This document shows, in pieces, positions 55,449 to 64,000 of a DNA stretch of 64,000 nt; the first letter of the stretch is position 1, and every line of letters begins with the position of its first letter. A model generated the notes under the pieces. It saw only the letters and a list, made by a program, of their open reading frames with translations. It made no database searches and was not told the DNA's origin. The position numbers and the translations under genes are program-made. The DNA is from Serpens sp035497915 (GTDB lineage: Bacteria; Pseudomonadota; Gammaproteobacteria; Pseudomonadales; Pseudomonadaceae), in assembly GCF_035497915.1 (NCBI RefSeq), contig NZ_DATJCS010000039.1:124001-188000 (forward strand). Direction: 5' to 3'.

Positions 55449-56222
55449 TTAGCGGTGGCTGGACATGAATTGTTTACAGCGTGCCGATTGCGGGTTGTCA
55501 AACACCTGCTCGGGCGAGCCCTGTTCCTCGACCAGACCCTGGTGCAGGAAGACCACTTCACTGGACACCTGGCGGGCGAAGTTCAACTCGTGGGTCACCA
55601 GTAGCATGGTGCGTCCCTCATCGGCGAGCGCACGGATCACGTTAAGCACTTCTTGTACCATCTCCGGGTCGAGCGCCGAGGTGGGCTCGTCGAAGAGGAT
55701 CACCTTGGGCTGCATGGCCAGGGTGCGCGCGATGGCGGCGCGCTGCTGCTGTCCGCCGGACAGCTGGTTGGGGTAGGCGTGGCGCTTTTCGGCGATGCCG
55801 ACCTTGGCCAGCAGCGCCTCGGCCACTTCGATGGCTTCGGCCTTGCTCTGGCCGAGCACGCGGCGCGGGGCCTCGATGATGTTGTCCAGCACGCTCATGT
55901 GCGGCCAGAGATTGAAGTTCTGGAACACGAAGCCGACCTGGCTGCGCAGGCGGTTGATCTGCCGGCTGTCGGCCGCGACCAGCTCACCGGCCTTGCCGGA
56001 CTTCAGCTTGAGCTGTTCGCCGGCCACGTAGATTTCCCCTTCGTTGGGGTTTTCCAGCAGATTGATGCAGCGCAGGAAGGTGGACTTGCCCGAGCCCGAC
56101 GAGCCGAGGATGGAGATCACGTCGCCATCGCGGGCGGTGAGGGAGATGCCCTTGAGCACTTCCAGATCGCCGTAACGCTTGTGCAGGTTGCGGATTTCCA
56201 GTGCAGGCGTGGCCTGAACCAT
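55449..56222 (-). CDS. Basic amino acid ABC transporter ATP-binding protein
   Basis: A 257-residue ABC ATPase of the HisP class. Walker A is GSSGSGKSTF near 40, the Q-loop is VGFVFQNFNLW, the signature is LSGGQQQRAAIARTLA near 160, Walker B is VILFDEPTSALDPE and the switch His is in LLVTHEL. ATG at 56222 follows AGAGGA by seven bases. It is the first gene of the transporter operon. Confidence 0.95.
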   Translation of the reverse strand: MVQATPALEIRNLHKRYGDLEVLKGISLTARDGDVISILGSSGSGKSTFLRCINLLENPNEGEIYVAGEQLKLKSGKAGELVAADSRQINRLRSQVGFVFQNFNLWPHMSVLDNIIEAPRRVLGQSKAEAIEVAEALLAKVGIAEKRHAYPNQLSGGQQQRAAIARTLAMQPKVILFDEPTSALDPEMVQEVLNVIRALADEGRTMLLVTHELNFARQVSSEVVFLHQGLVEEQGSPEQVFDNPQSARCKQFMSSHR

Positions 56223-56447
56223 ATGTTGTCCTCTTGTGTGGCTCCGCTGCGGGACGGCGGCGGGCCTTGGCGCAGGGGCGGCGGCCGGCACGGCCAGCCA
56301 GGCGCTCGCGCGGCCCTGCGAGCCTTGCGGGTGAAGTATCGTGCAGCTCCCGGAAACGGGGCTCGAAAACGCGGCATTCTACGGGATGTCGCCGAGCCGT
56401 TCCACGCTGGGTGTGGCGTGCCGACTAGGCGCTGCGGCCCCGGAAAT

Positions 56448-56481
56448 GAAAAACCCCCGAAGCCTTGCGGCTGCGGGGGTC
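56448..56481 (-). terminator. Terminator of tRNA-Phe
   Basis: On the minus strand a CCCCCG / CGGGGG stem with an inner GCAGCC/GGCT helix is followed by five Ts. It begins seven bases past the tRNA 3' end. Confidence 0.85.
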
Positions 56482-56488
56482 TGGAATA

Positions 56489-56564
56489 TGGTGCCCAGGG
56501 ACGGAATCGAACCGCCGACACGGGGATTTTCAATCCCCTGCTCTACCAACTGAGCTACCTGGGC
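56489..56564 (-). tRNA. tRNA-Phe (anticodon GAA)
   Basis: A 76-base cloverleaf with encoded CCA. The acceptor stem starts GCCCAGG, the anticodon arm GGGGA-TTGAAAA-TCCCC shows anticodon GAA, and the T arm has GGTTCGATTCC. Confidence 0.97.
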
Positions 56565-56650
56565 AACAACGGGCGGCATTAAACCGGTTTTACCGTCGGC
56601 GAGTCAACCGCGCGCGACGGAAAAATCAGTTTTTTTAAGCACTTGCCGGC

Positions 56651-56923
56651 TTACTGGCTCGGCGGAACGTAGCCTTCGGCCTGGGCGTATTCCTCGCCGG
56701 AGAAGAACTTGTCCATCTCGGCCTGGATGAACTTGCGGTCATCGGCGTTCATCATGTTCAGTCGGCGCTCGTTGATCAGCATGGTCTGGTGCTTCTGCCA
56801 TTCTTCCCAGGCCTTGCGCGAGACGTTGTTGAAGATGTCCTCGCCCTTGGCGCCGGGATACGGCGGGCGATCCAGGCCGGGCAGGTCCTCGTTGTACTTG
56901 CGGCAATGTACGGTACGGGTCAT
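56651..56923 (-). CDS. yggX: Fe(2+)-trafficking / oxidative damage protection protein
   Basis: A 90-residue protein matching YggX throughout: MTRTVHCRKYNEDLPGLD with its single conserved Cys7, PPYPGAKGEDIF and WEEWQKHQTMLINERRLN. It helps protect iron-sulfur clusters from oxidative damage. Its start overlaps the mutY stop by ATGA, so it is made with the iron-sulfur glycosylase MutY. Confidence 0.96.
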   Translation of the reverse strand: MTRTVHCRKYNEDLPGLDRPPYPGAKGEDIFNNVSRKAWEEWQKHQTMLINERRLNMMNADDRKFIQAEMDKFFSGEEYAQAEGYVPPSQ

Positions 56924-57984
56924 GGCAGTTCTCCAATCGAATCTTCAACGACGCGCTTGAGCAGCTTCTTCACCGGGGCGGCCAGGCCCAGGCGCGGCGG
57001 GGCGGTGAGGTTATACCAGAGCCAGTCGCCCTCGGCCACGACGCCAACCCGCGGACTGGCCGGCACCAGCCAGGGCTCGATGCTCAGCTGGAAGTGGCTG
57101 AAGGTGTGGGTGAAGGCCGGCAGGGCGCGCGGTTCGCCCAGTTGCAGGCCGTGGCGTTCGGCCAGGGTATGCAGGTCGGGCAGGGCGTCCATTTCTGGCA
57201 GGCTCCACAGCCCGCCCCACAGTCCGGTGGACGGGCGCCGGTAGAGCAGCACGTTGCCCTGCGTGTCGGTGAGCAGCGGCATCAGCGTGCGTTTCTGCGG
57301 CAGGGCCTTGCGTGGCTTGGGTTCGGGGTAGGCGGTTTCGCGGCCCAACAGGTGCGCCCGGCAGCCGGAACGCAGCGGACAGATCAGGCAGCTGGGCTTG
57401 CCGCGCGTACACAGGGTGGCGCCCAGGTCCATCATCGCCTGGGTGTAGTGATTGCAGCGTTCGTGCGGCATCAGGCGTTCGGCGGCGGCCCACAGCTGGC
57501 GGGCCACCTGCGGTTCGCCCGGATAGCCGTCCTGCGCCAGGTAGCGGGCCAGCACGCGCTTGACGTTGCCATCCAGGATCGGTGCGCGCAGGCCCATGCT
57601 CAGGCTGGCGATGGCGCCGGCGGTGGAGCGGCCGATGCCGGGCAGCTCGCAGAGCTGTTCCACATCGCGGGGAAACTCGCCGGCGTGCCGCTCGACGACG
57701 ATCTTGGCCGCCTTGTGCAGGTTGCGCGCGCGACTGTAGTAGCCGAGCCCGGTCCACAGGTGCAGCACTTCGTCCTCGGGCGCTTCGGCCAGCGCCTGTA
57801 CGGTGGGCAGGGCGGCCATGAAGCGGTCGAAGTAGCCGAGCACGGTGGCGACCTGGGTCTGCTGCAGCATGATTTCCGAAACCCACACCCGGTAGGGGGT
57901 GACGCCCTGCTGCCAGGGCAGGTCCTTGCGGCCGTGCTGGTCATACCAGGCCAGCACGGCCGGACCGAACTGCGCGTCGGTCAT
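56920..57984 (-). CDS. mutY: A/G-specific adenine DNA glycosylase
   Basis: A 354-residue MutY. Catalytic Glu37 (SEIMLQQTQ) and Asp138 (ILDGNVKRV) are present, the helix-hairpin-helix reads LPGIGRSTAGAIAS near 114, the 4Fe-4S ligands are spaced C-x6-C-x2-C-x5-C around CTRGKPSCLICPLRSGC, and the C-terminal NUDIX-like domain recognises 8-oxoG. It removes adenine mispaired with 8-oxoguanine. It overlaps both the asmA-like gene before it and yggX after it by ATGA. Longer openings extend into the asmA-like gene and are spurious. Confidence 0.97.
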   Translation of the reverse strand: MTDAQFGPAVLAWYDQHGRKDLPWQQGVTPYRVWVSEIMLQQTQVATVLGYFDRFMAALPTVQALAEAPEDEVLHLWTGLGYYSRARNLHKAAKIVVERHAGEFPRDVEQLCELPGIGRSTAGAIASLSMGLRAPILDGNVKRVLARYLAQDGYPGEPQVARQLWAAAERLMPHERCNHYTQAMMDLGATLCTRGKPSCLICPLRSGCRAHLLGRETAYPEPKPRKALPQKRTLMPLLTDTQGNVLLYRRPSTGLWGGLWSLPEMDALPDLHTLAERHGLQLGEPRALPAFTHTFSHFQLSIEPWLVPASPRVGVVAEGDWLWYNLTAPPRLGLAAPVKKLLKRVVEDSIGELP

Positions 57985-60188
57985 CGCTTGAACAGGCCCT
58001 TGAGCGCGTCCTTGAGTTCCGGGCTGACCTTGTCGCCGAGCTTCTCGTCGAGTTTTTCGGTGAGCTTCTCGCCGGCCAGCTTGGCGGTGATCTTGCCGAG
58101 ACCGTCCTGATCGATGCGGCAGGTCTTGGCGCCCAGCTCCAGCGGGCCACGGCAGCGCAGCGGCCATTCCAGGCCGACGTAGCGTTCGTTGACCTGGCAG
58201 GCCGGGTCGGGCATCTGGCGCTTGTCGCCTTCGATGATGATGCCGATCAGATAGTCGAGACCGAGCACGCGCAGGTCCAGGGTGCCGTTGCCGTTGACCG
58301 TCAGGCCGGGAACGCTGGCCTTGAAGTCCGGGTTGCGCGCCACGCCATCGCTGATCAGCAGGCTGCCGCGCAGCGCCTCGAAGGGCGTGTCCTTGCTGGA
58401 GGTGCGGGTCAGCGACTTGCGGTTGAGGGTGGCCACCGCACGGCACAGGTAGTGCTCCAGGTCGGCGCCGACCAGCAGGCCGTCGCTGAGCCGGAAGTTG
58501 GCCTTGCCGTTGAGGTTGTCCACCCAGGACTTCTGGCTGTTGCCGCGGGTGGTCAGCGAGGTGGTGAGGTCAAGCAGGCCCTGCACGGGCGATTCCTGCT
58601 TCTCCAGCTTGATGAACTTCTCCACCGGCAGCTTGCCGAGCTGGGCGTCGAGGCTCAGCTGCGGCAGCGCCTGGCGCACGTCGACCTTGCCGCTGGCCTC
58701 GAAGCGCGCGTCATAGACGTTGCCGCGCAGGGTCTGCAGGGTCAGCAGGCCGTCGCGGCTCTGGGCATTCAGGTTCAGGTTGCTGAACGGATGTTCATCG
58801 AACAGCAGCTCGTCGAAATCGACGGTGGCCTGCACATCCAGCAGGCGCAGGGCGTCCATGGGCAGCACCGGCGCGTCGCTCCAGGCATGCCGGGTCGGCG
58901 CGGCCGGCAGCGGCGAATCGCCGGCCGAGGCGGCCTGGGCGGTTTCCTGCACTTCGCTCTGGCGCGCGGCGCTGGCGCCGTCGGTGGTCTTGGGCGGCAG
59001 GTAACGGCTGACGTCCAGGCGATCGCCCTTGAGCTGCAGGCGCAGGGCCTGGCGGGTGAAGTCTTCCACGGCGATGCGGCCGGTGAGGATGGTGTCGTCC
59101 AGCTTGAGGGTCAGTTCCTCCAGGGCGAAGCTGGCCGGCGTGCCGTTCAGGCGGGTGGCCAGTTCCACGCGGGACAGCGCGTTGGCGTCGGCGGTCGCCG
59201 GCAGTTCGCGGCCCAGGTCGGCGAGGAAGTCGCGCAGGTTGAAGCTGGCCACCGACAGGCCGCCGCTGATGCGCGGTTCGCGGTCCAGCTCGCGCACCTT
59301 GATGTCGCCCAGGCCGCGCAGCTGGTTGGCGGAAAATTTCAGGCCGGTCCATTCGGCGATCTGCGCGTCCAGGTCGGCGAGCAGTTCGCCCTGAGCGCTG
59401 AAGTTCAGGGTCTTGCCGGCCAGCGGTTCGCCGGAGGCCTCGCCGCTGAGGCGGAACTTCTCGAACTGGTAGCGTTGCTGGCCCAGGTCGAAGCGCAGCT
59501 CGCCGAGAATTTCGCTGCGCGCGCGGATCAGCGGCTGGTTGCTGCCGAAGAAGGCGGTGAGCTTCACCGGAATGGCGCTGCCCTCGCGGATGGCGCCGGT
59601 TTCCAGCTGGATGCTCTCGGCGCTGAACTGCTGGCCGGTCTGCGCATCCTGGTAGGTGATGCGCGCGTCGTTGACGGTCAGGCTGTCGATGTCCAGCTTG
59701 ATGGGCAGGCCCGCGCGAGCGGCGGGCGTGTCGCGGGATTCGGCGTCAGGCTGGGCGCTCGGCTGTTCGCCGGTCGGCGCGCTGGCGGGCTTGCCGATGT
59801 TCTCCCAGTTGCCATGACCCTGTTCGTCGCGGCGCAGCATCAAGGCCAGGCCGTCGATGCGGACATCGCTCATCTGCACTTCGCGGCGCAGCAGCGGCAG
59901 CACGCGCACCGACAGGCCGAGCATGCGCAGGTCGGCAAACGGCTGTTCCGGGCTTGCGGTGCTGGCCAGGCTGGTCTGATGCAGCTCAAGACCGAGCCAG
60001 GGGAACAGGCTCCAGCCGATCTCGCCGTGGATGTTCAGCTCCAGGTTGGCCTTGTCGCGGGCCAGTTGGCGAATCTGTTCCTTGTAATCGTTGGGGTCGA
60101 AGAAGTGCGTGAGCGCGAACCCGAGACCTACGACGAGCAGCAGGAGTCCGAGCAGCACCAGGCCCAGGATTTTGCCGAACGCTTTCAT
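57981..60188 (-). CDS. AsmA-family protein
   Basis: A 735-residue AsmA-like envelope protein. A single N-terminal membrane helix (about 6-28) anchors a long, largely beta-rich periplasmic part with the AsmA domains at both ends (LELNIHGEIGWSLFPWLGLEL near 50; VNGNGTLDLRVLGLDYLIG near 640). These proteins span the periplasm and take part in lipid transport or outer-membrane assembly. ATG at 60188 follows AGGGA by seven bases. Low-complexity Ala/Pro stretches occur near 130 and 410. Confidence 0.9.
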   Translation of the reverse strand: MKAFGKILGLVLLGLLLLVVGLGFALTHFFDPNDYKEQIRQLARDKANLELNIHGEIGWSLFPWLGLELHQTSLASTASPEQPFADLRMLGLSVRVLPLLRREVQMSDVRIDGLALMLRRDEQGHGNWENIGKPASAPTGEQPSAQPDAESRDTPAARAGLPIKLDIDSLTVNDARITYQDAQTGQQFSAESIQLETGAIREGSAIPVKLTAFFGSNQPLIRARSEILGELRFDLGQQRYQFEKFRLSGEASGEPLAGKTLNFSAQGELLADLDAQIAEWTGLKFSANQLRGLGDIKVRELDREPRISGGLSVASFNLRDFLADLGRELPATADANALSRVELATRLNGTPASFALEELTLKLDDTILTGRIAVEDFTRQALRLQLKGDRLDVSRYLPPKTTDGASAARQSEVQETAQAASAGDSPLPAAPTRHAWSDAPVLPMDALRLLDVQATVDFDELLFDEHPFSNLNLNAQSRDGLLTLQTLRGNVYDARFEASGKVDVRQALPQLSLDAQLGKLPVEKFIKLEKQESPVQGLLDLTTSLTTRGNSQKSWVDNLNGKANFRLSDGLLVGADLEHYLCRAVATLNRKSLTRTSSKDTPFEALRGSLLISDGVARNPDFKASVPGLTVNGNGTLDLRVLGLDYLIGIIIEGDKRQMPDPACQVNERYVGLEWPLRCRGPLELGAKTCRIDQDGLGKITAKLAGEKLTEKLDEKLGDKVSPELKDALKGLFKR

Positions 60189-60197
60189 GGACAATCC

Positions 60198-60992
60198 CTA
60201 AGTGGCGGTTGGTCTGAATGGCGAAGAAGTATACGCATTTGCCGGCCGCGCAGCAGTCGGCGCGCCGGGCTTGGGTGTGCGCGCCAGGCAGTAGACATCC
60301 ACCCGCGCGGCGCCGGCGCGCAGCAGCAGGCGGGCCAGTGCTTCGCAGGTGGCGCCGGTGGTCAGCACGTCGTCGACCAGGGCCAGGTGACGGCCGTGCA
60401 CCTCGGCGCCCGGCGCCAGGGTGAAGGCGTGGCGCAGGTTGCCGCGCCGCGCCTGGGCATCCAGCGTCTGCTGGGCATCGGTTTCCCGCGGGCGCAGCAG
60501 CCAGCGCTCGCGCACCGGCAGGTCGAGCGCCGGGCCCAGCCAGCGGGCCAGCAGGGCGGCCTGATTGAAGCCGCGCTGGCGCTGGCGCCGACGGCCCAGG
60601 GGCACTGGCAGCAGCAGCTCGGGGCGCGACAGATCCTCCCGGTAGGCGTGGCGCAGATGGCGGGCGAGCAGCTCGCCCAGCAGCCGGCCCATGGGCCAGC
60701 GTGCCTGATGCTTGAAACGGGTAATCAGGCTGTCGATCGGAAAGGCGTAGCGCCAGGGCGCTTCCACCCGGCTGAAGCTCGGCGCCCGCCGCAGGCATTC
60801 GGCGCACAGCGGCCCGCCATCGCCCAGCGGCAGGGCGCAGATCCGGCAGCGCGCGGCGAGCCACGGCAGCTCGTTCTCGCAGGCGCCGCACAGGGCCAGC
60901 GGGCCATCGGCGCGCTCGTCGCACAGCAGACAGTACTGGTTGCTTGTTAACCAGTTGTAAACCTTGAAGCCTGATGTTGGTTGACAGCCCAT
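60198..60992 (-). CDS. ComF-family phosphoribosyltransferase-like protein
   Basis: A 264-residue ComF/GntX-type protein. An N-terminal zinc-finger part has CLLC...CGAC and CRICALPL...CAEC pairs; the C-terminal phosphoribosyltransferase-like fold has LVDDVLTTGATCEAL near 215 and RQRGFNQAALLARWL near 143. Relatives act in DNA uptake, but the precise activity is unsettled. ATG at 60992 keeps the family's start; its first codons overlap a BirA operator that serves the divergent bioB gene. Confidence 0.88.
   Translation of the reverse strand: MGCQPTSGFKVYNWLTSNQYCLLCDERADGPLALCGACENELPWLAARCRICALPLGDGGPLCAECLRRAPSFSRVEAPWRYAFPIDSLITRFKHQARWPMGRLLGELLARHLRHAYREDLSRPELLLPVPLGRRRQRQRGFNQAALLARWLGPALDLPVRERWLLRPRETDAQQTLDAQARRGNLRHAFTLAPGAEVHGRHLALVDDVLTTGATCEALARLLLRAGAARVDVYCLARTPKPGAPTAARPANAYTSSPFRPTAT
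60955..60986. promoter_or_regulatory. BirA (biotin repressor) operator upstream of bioB
   Basis: TTGTAAACC (60955-60963), a 15-base spacer, then GGTTGACA (60979-60986): an exact match to the gammaproteobacterial BirA operator form. It lies 84 bases upstream of bioB and inside the first codons of comF. It should repress biotin synthesis when biotin is plentiful. Confidence 0.88.
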
Positions 60993-61069
60993 GGCGCCTT
61001 CCCTAGCGTATGCCGCACCGTGCCGCGCCAAACTCTAGCAGGCGCCATAACCACAAAAGGGAACCCCCG

Positions 61070-62116
61070 ATGAGTGCCACCGTCCGCCACGACTGGACCC
61101 TCGACGAAGTGCGCGCGCTGTTCGCGCAGCCGTTCAACGACCTGCTGTTCCAGGCGCAGACCGTGCATCGCCGGCACTTCGACGCCAATCGCGTGCAGGT
61201 CTCGACCCTGCTGTCGATCAAGACCGGCGCCTGTCCGGAGGACTGCAAGTACTGCCCGCAGTCCGGCCACTACAACACCGGCCTGGACAAGGAAAAGCTG
61301 ATGGAGGTGCAGAAGGTGCTGGAGGCGGCCGCCGAGGCCAAGGCCATCGGCTCGACGCGCTTCTGCATGGGCGCCGCTTGGAAGCACCCGTCGGCGAAGG
61401 ACATGCCCTACGTGCTGAAGATGGTCGAGGGCGTGAAGGCCATGGGCCTGGAAACCTGCATGACCCTCGGCCGGCTCGACCAGGAGCAGACCCAGGCGCT
61501 GGCCGCCGCCGGCCTGGACTACTACAACCACAACCTGGACACCTCGCCGGAGTTCTACGGCAACATCATCACTACCCGCACCTATGCCGAGCGCCTGCAG
61601 ACCCTGGCCTATGTGCGCGAGGCGGGGATGAAGATCTGCTCGGGCGGCATCCTCGGTATGGGCGAGTCGCTGGACGACCGCGCCGGCCTGCTGATCCAGC
61701 TGGCCAACCTGCCGGAGCATCCGGAAAGCGTGCCGATCAACATGCTGGTCAAGGTGCAGGGCACGCCGCTGGCCGAGGAGCAGGACGTCGATCCGTTCGA
61801 CTTCATCCGCATGCTCGCCGTGGCGCGCATCATGATGCCCAAATCCCATGTGCGCCTGTCCGCCGGCCGCGAGCAGATGAACGAGCAGATGCAGGCCCTG
61901 GCCTTCCTGGCCGGCGCCAACTCGATCTTCTATGGCGAGAAGCTGCTGACCACCGCCAATCCGCAGGCCGACAAGGACATGCAGCTGTTCAAGCGCCTGG
62001 GCATCCAGCCGGAAGCCCGCGAGGAACACGCCGACGAGGTGCACCAGGCGGCCATCGAACAGGCGCTGGTCGAGCAGCGCGATTCAAAGCTGTTCTACAA
62101 CGCCGCGGCGGTCTGA
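61070..62116 (+). CDS. bioB: Biotin synthase
   Basis: A 348-residue radical SAM enzyme. The 4Fe-4S ligands are Cys55, Cys59 and Cys62 (CPEDCKYCPQ); YYNHNLDTSPEFYG near 150-165 and the conserved FCMGAAWK near 98 are typical. It inserts sulfur into dethiobiotin. ATG at 61070 lies behind AAAAGGGA. A BirA operator precedes it. Biotin made here is needed by LiuD in the same window. Confidence 0.97.
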   Translation: MSATVRHDWTLDEVRALFAQPFNDLLFQAQTVHRRHFDANRVQVSTLLSIKTGACPEDCKYCPQSGHYNTGLDKEKLMEVQKVLEAAAEAKAIGSTRFCMGAAWKHPSAKDMPYVLKMVEGVKAMGLETCMTLGRLDQEQTQALAAAGLDYYNHNLDTSPEFYGNIITTRTYAERLQTLAYVREAGMKICSGGILGMGESLDDRAGLLIQLANLPEHPESVPINMLVKVQGTPLAEEQDVDPFDFIRMLAVARIMMPKSHVRLSAGREQMNEQMQALAFLAGANSIFYGEKLLTTANPQADKDMQLFKRLGIQPEAREEHADEVHQAAIEQALVEQRDSKLFYNAAAV

Positions 62117-62126
62117 TGGTCCGTTC

Positions 62127-62156
62127 GGTGGATGGATGAAGCGCCATCCACCCTAC
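62127..62156. repeat. GTAGGGTGGA-type palindromic repeat between bioB and bioF
   Basis: GGTGGATGG (62127-62135) and CCATCCACC (62144-62152) form a 9-bp stem with an eight-base loop, followed by CTACG. It is the third copy of the family in this window. Confidence 0.65.
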
Positions 62157-62195
62157 GCCAGGCCCAACGCTTTCTACCCGTTTCCGGGGTTGCCC

Positions 62196-63362
62196 ATGAG
62201 TTTCGACCTTGCTTCGCGCCTTGCCGCCCGCCGTGCCGAGGATCTGTACCGCCGCCGCCCGCTGCTGCAAAGCCCGCAAGGGCCGGAGGTGCTGGTGGAT
62301 GGCCGGCGCCTGCTGGCCTTCTGTTCCAACGACTACCTGGGGCTGGCCAGCCATCCCGAGGTGATCCGCGCGCTGCGCGAAGGCGCCGAGCGCTGGGGCG
62401 TCGGCGGCGGCGCCTCGCACCTGGTGATCGGCCACAGCGGGCCGCACCATCAGTTGGAAGAAGCGCTGGCGGCGTTCACCGGCCGCCCGCGCGCGCTGCT
62501 GTTTTCCACCGGCTACATGGCCAACCTGGCCGCCGTCACCGCGCTGGTCGGGCGCGGCGACACGGTGCTGCAGGATCGCCTCAACCACGCCTCGCTGCTG
62601 GATGCCGGGCTGCTCAGTGGCGCGCGCTTCTCCCGTTACCTGCACAACGATGCGGCCAGTCTGGCTGCGCGCCTGGACAAGGCCGAGGGCGACACCCTGG
62701 TGGTCAGCGACGGCGTGTTCAGCATGGATGGCGATCTCGCCGATCTGCCAGCGCTGAGCGCGGCCGCGCGAGCCCGGGACGCCTGGCTGATGGTCGATGA
62801 CGCCCACGGCTTCGGTGTGCTCGGCGCGTCGGGTGGCGGCTGCGTGGAGCATTTCGGCCTGGGGATGAGCGAAGTGCCGGTACTGGTCGGCACGCTGGGC
62901 AAGGCCTTCGGCACCGCAGGCGCCTTCGTGGCCGGCAGCGAGGAGCTGATCGAGACGCTGATCCAGTTCGCTCGGCCTTACATCTACACCACCAGCCAGC
63001 CGCCGGCTGTGGCCTGCGCGACCCTGCAGAGTCTGCGGCTGCTGCGCGAGGAAGGCTGGCGACGAGAGCATCTGCAACGCCTGATCGCCCGCTTCCGGGA
63101 GGGCGCGACGGCGCTCGGCCTGACCCTGATGGACAGCCCGACGCCGATCCAGCCGCTGCTGGTCGGCGACAGCGGGCGGGCCATGCGCCTGTCCGCGCGG
63201 CTGCGCGAGCGGGGGTTGCTGGTCGGCGCCATTCGCCCCCCGACCGTGCCGGCCGGCACCGCGCGGCTGCGCATCACCCTCACGGCGGCGCACGACGAGG
63301 CGCAGGTCGATCGCCTGCTGGACGGCCTGGCGCTGGCCTGGCGGGAGCTGGGCGATGAGTGA
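62196..63362 (+). CDS. bioF: 8-amino-7-oxononanoate synthase
   Basis: A 388-residue PLP enzyme. The N-terminal core has FCSNDYLGLASHP near 42, DDAHGFGVLG near 201 gives the PLP-interacting Asp, and Lys236 in TLGKAFGTAG forms the Schiff base. It condenses pimeloyl-ACP with alanine in biotin synthesis. The ribosome binding site is weak. Its stop overlaps the bioH start by eight bases. Confidence 0.96.
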   Translation: MSFDLASRLAARRAEDLYRRRPLLQSPQGPEVLVDGRRLLAFCSNDYLGLASHPEVIRALREGAERWGVGGGASHLVIGHSGPHHQLEEALAAFTGRPRALLFSTGYMANLAAVTALVGRGDTVLQDRLNHASLLDAGLLSGARFSRYLHNDAASLAARLDKAEGDTLVVSDGVFSMDGDLADLPALSAAARARDAWLMVDDAHGFGVLGASGGGCVEHFGLGMSEVPVLVGTLGKAFGTAGAFVAGSEELIETLIQFARPYIYTTSQPPAVACATLQSLRLLREEGWRREHLQRLIARFREGATALGLTLMDSPTPIQPLLVGDSGRAMRLSARLRERGLLVGAIRPPTVPAGTARLRITLTAAHDEAQVDRLLDGLALAWRELGDE

Positions 63363-64000
63363 GCGGCTGGTGCTGCTGCCGGGCTGGTCCTATCCCGCCG
63401 CCGTGCTGCAACCGTTGGCCGACGCGCTGCACGGCGACGCGCTGCGCGTGGAGCTGGCCGAACTGCCGGCGCTGGAGAATCCGCAACAGTGGCTGGACGA
63501 GCTGGAGGCGCGCTTGCCGGCGGACTGCTGGCTGGGCGGCTGGTCGCTGGGCGGCATGCTGGCCGCTGAATTGGCGGCGCGGCGCGGCGCAGCCTGTCGC
63601 GGGCTGGTCACCCTGGCCAGCAATGCCTGCTTCGTGCAGCGCGACGATTGGCCGGCGGCGATGCCGGCGGCGCAGTTCGCGGATTTTCGCGATGGCGTGG
63701 CCGCCGCGCCGGCGGCCGCCCTCAAGCGTTTCGATCTGCTGGCGGTGCGCGATGCCGACGAGCCGCGCGCGCTGGCCCGCCAACTGGCGGCGCGCGGCGA
63801 CTCCTCGGCCGCTCTGCTGGCCGGCCTGGACTGTCTGGCGCAGCTGGACTTGCGTGCGGCGTTGCGCGAATGGGCGGGCCCGCACTTGCACCTGCTGGGT
63901 GGTCGGGACGCGCTGGTGCCTCGTGAGGTGGCCCGCGCCCTTGGCGAGCTGGCGCCCAATGCCCGCATCGAGCTGCTGGACGACGCCAGCCATGCCCTGC
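63355..64000 (+). CDS. bioH: Pimeloyl-ACP methyl ester carboxylesterase (partial)
   Basis: An alpha/beta hydrolase cut by the right edge after 215 residues. The nucleophile elbow GWSLGG has Ser64; GGRDALVP near 182 provides the acid, and the catalytic His is in DASHAL just before the edge. It frees pimeloyl-ACP methyl ester in biotin synthesis. It overlaps bioF (ATGAGTGA), so the two are co-translated. bioC and bioD probably follow outside the window. Confidence 0.93.
   Translation, partial: MSERLVLLPGWSYPAAVLQPLADALHGDALRVELAELPALENPQQWLDELEARLPADCWLGGWSLGGMLAAELAARRGAACRGLVTLASNACFVQRDDWPAAMPAAQFADFRDGVAAAPAAALKRFDLLAVRDADEPRALARQLAARGDSSAALLAGLDCLAQLDLRAALREWAGPHLHLLGGRDALVPREVARALGELAPNARIELLDDASHAL

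Overview
The window reads as chromosome of a high-GC gammaproteobacterium, most probably a Pseudomonas (sensu lato). Supporting signs are the dctB-dctD-dctP-dctQ order with a sigma-54 promoter, ahpC/ahpF, cytochrome c', a LiuR-type leucine cluster, mutY-yggX next to an asmA-like gene, the bioB-bioF-bioH order with a BirA operator, and Pseudomonas-style short palindromic repeats. Codon use is strongly GC-biased, so long antisense frames are common and were ignored. No tools were run; gene names rest on motifs and recognised family sequences.

Layout. 1-5012 (minus): TRAP C4-dicarboxylate transporter genes dctQ (cut by the left edge) and dctP, with the DctB/DctD two-component system that drives them from a -24/-12 promoter. 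5133-8176 (plus): OxyR-type site, ahpC, ahpF and a periplasmic cytochrome c'. 8213-10923 (minus): b561-type cytochrome, glycerate kinase, hemolysin-III-like membrane protein. 11020-13611: three ferritin-like proteins, one minus and two plus. 13633-20800 (minus): the complete leucine cluster liuA-B-C-D-E with the MerR regulator liuR at its 3' end. 21034-28957 (plus): acyl-CoA ligase, AhpD-like protein, a five-gene Liv-type ABC importer and a PaaY-like hexapeptide protein. 29002-41499: an enoyl-CoA hydratase, LysR and AraC regulators, SDR dehydrogenase and thiolase (plus), then a six-gene minus operon mmsA-mmsB-hydrolase-acyl-CoA dehydrogenase-acyl-CoA ligase-racemase for valine/isoleucine-type branched acyl-CoAs. 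41893-51514 (minus): a type I restriction-modification locus with two accessory genes (YgjP-like metallopeptidase, AlbA_2/ATPase-like protein), ending beside tRNA-Thr. 51979-60992 (minus): methyltransferase, basic-amino-acid ABC transporter, tRNA-Phe, yggX, mutY, asmA-like, comF. 61070-64000 (plus): bioB, bioF, bioH (cut by the right edge).

How it fits together. The centre (13.6-41.5 kb) looks like one metabolic district for branched-chain acyl-CoAs. liu genes take isovaleryl-CoA to acetyl-CoA and acetoacetate; the SDR/thiolase pair finishes 2-methyl-3-hydroxybutyryl-CoA; the HIBCH-like hydrolase, MmsB and MmsA take 3-hydroxyisobutyryl-CoA to propionyl-CoA. Two acyl-CoA ligases, a racemase and a dedicated importer suggest that free branched acids from outside can enter the same routes (inference). 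Two related 16-bp near-palindromes, one between liuA and the divergent ligase gene and one before the ABC importer, each overlap a predicted -10 element and are the best candidates for LiuR operators tying catabolism and uptake together. A second notable point is that the two ATPases of this importer carry deviations (Walker A Lys to Arg in one, LPYGR signature in the other) that both fall in the same composite ATP site.
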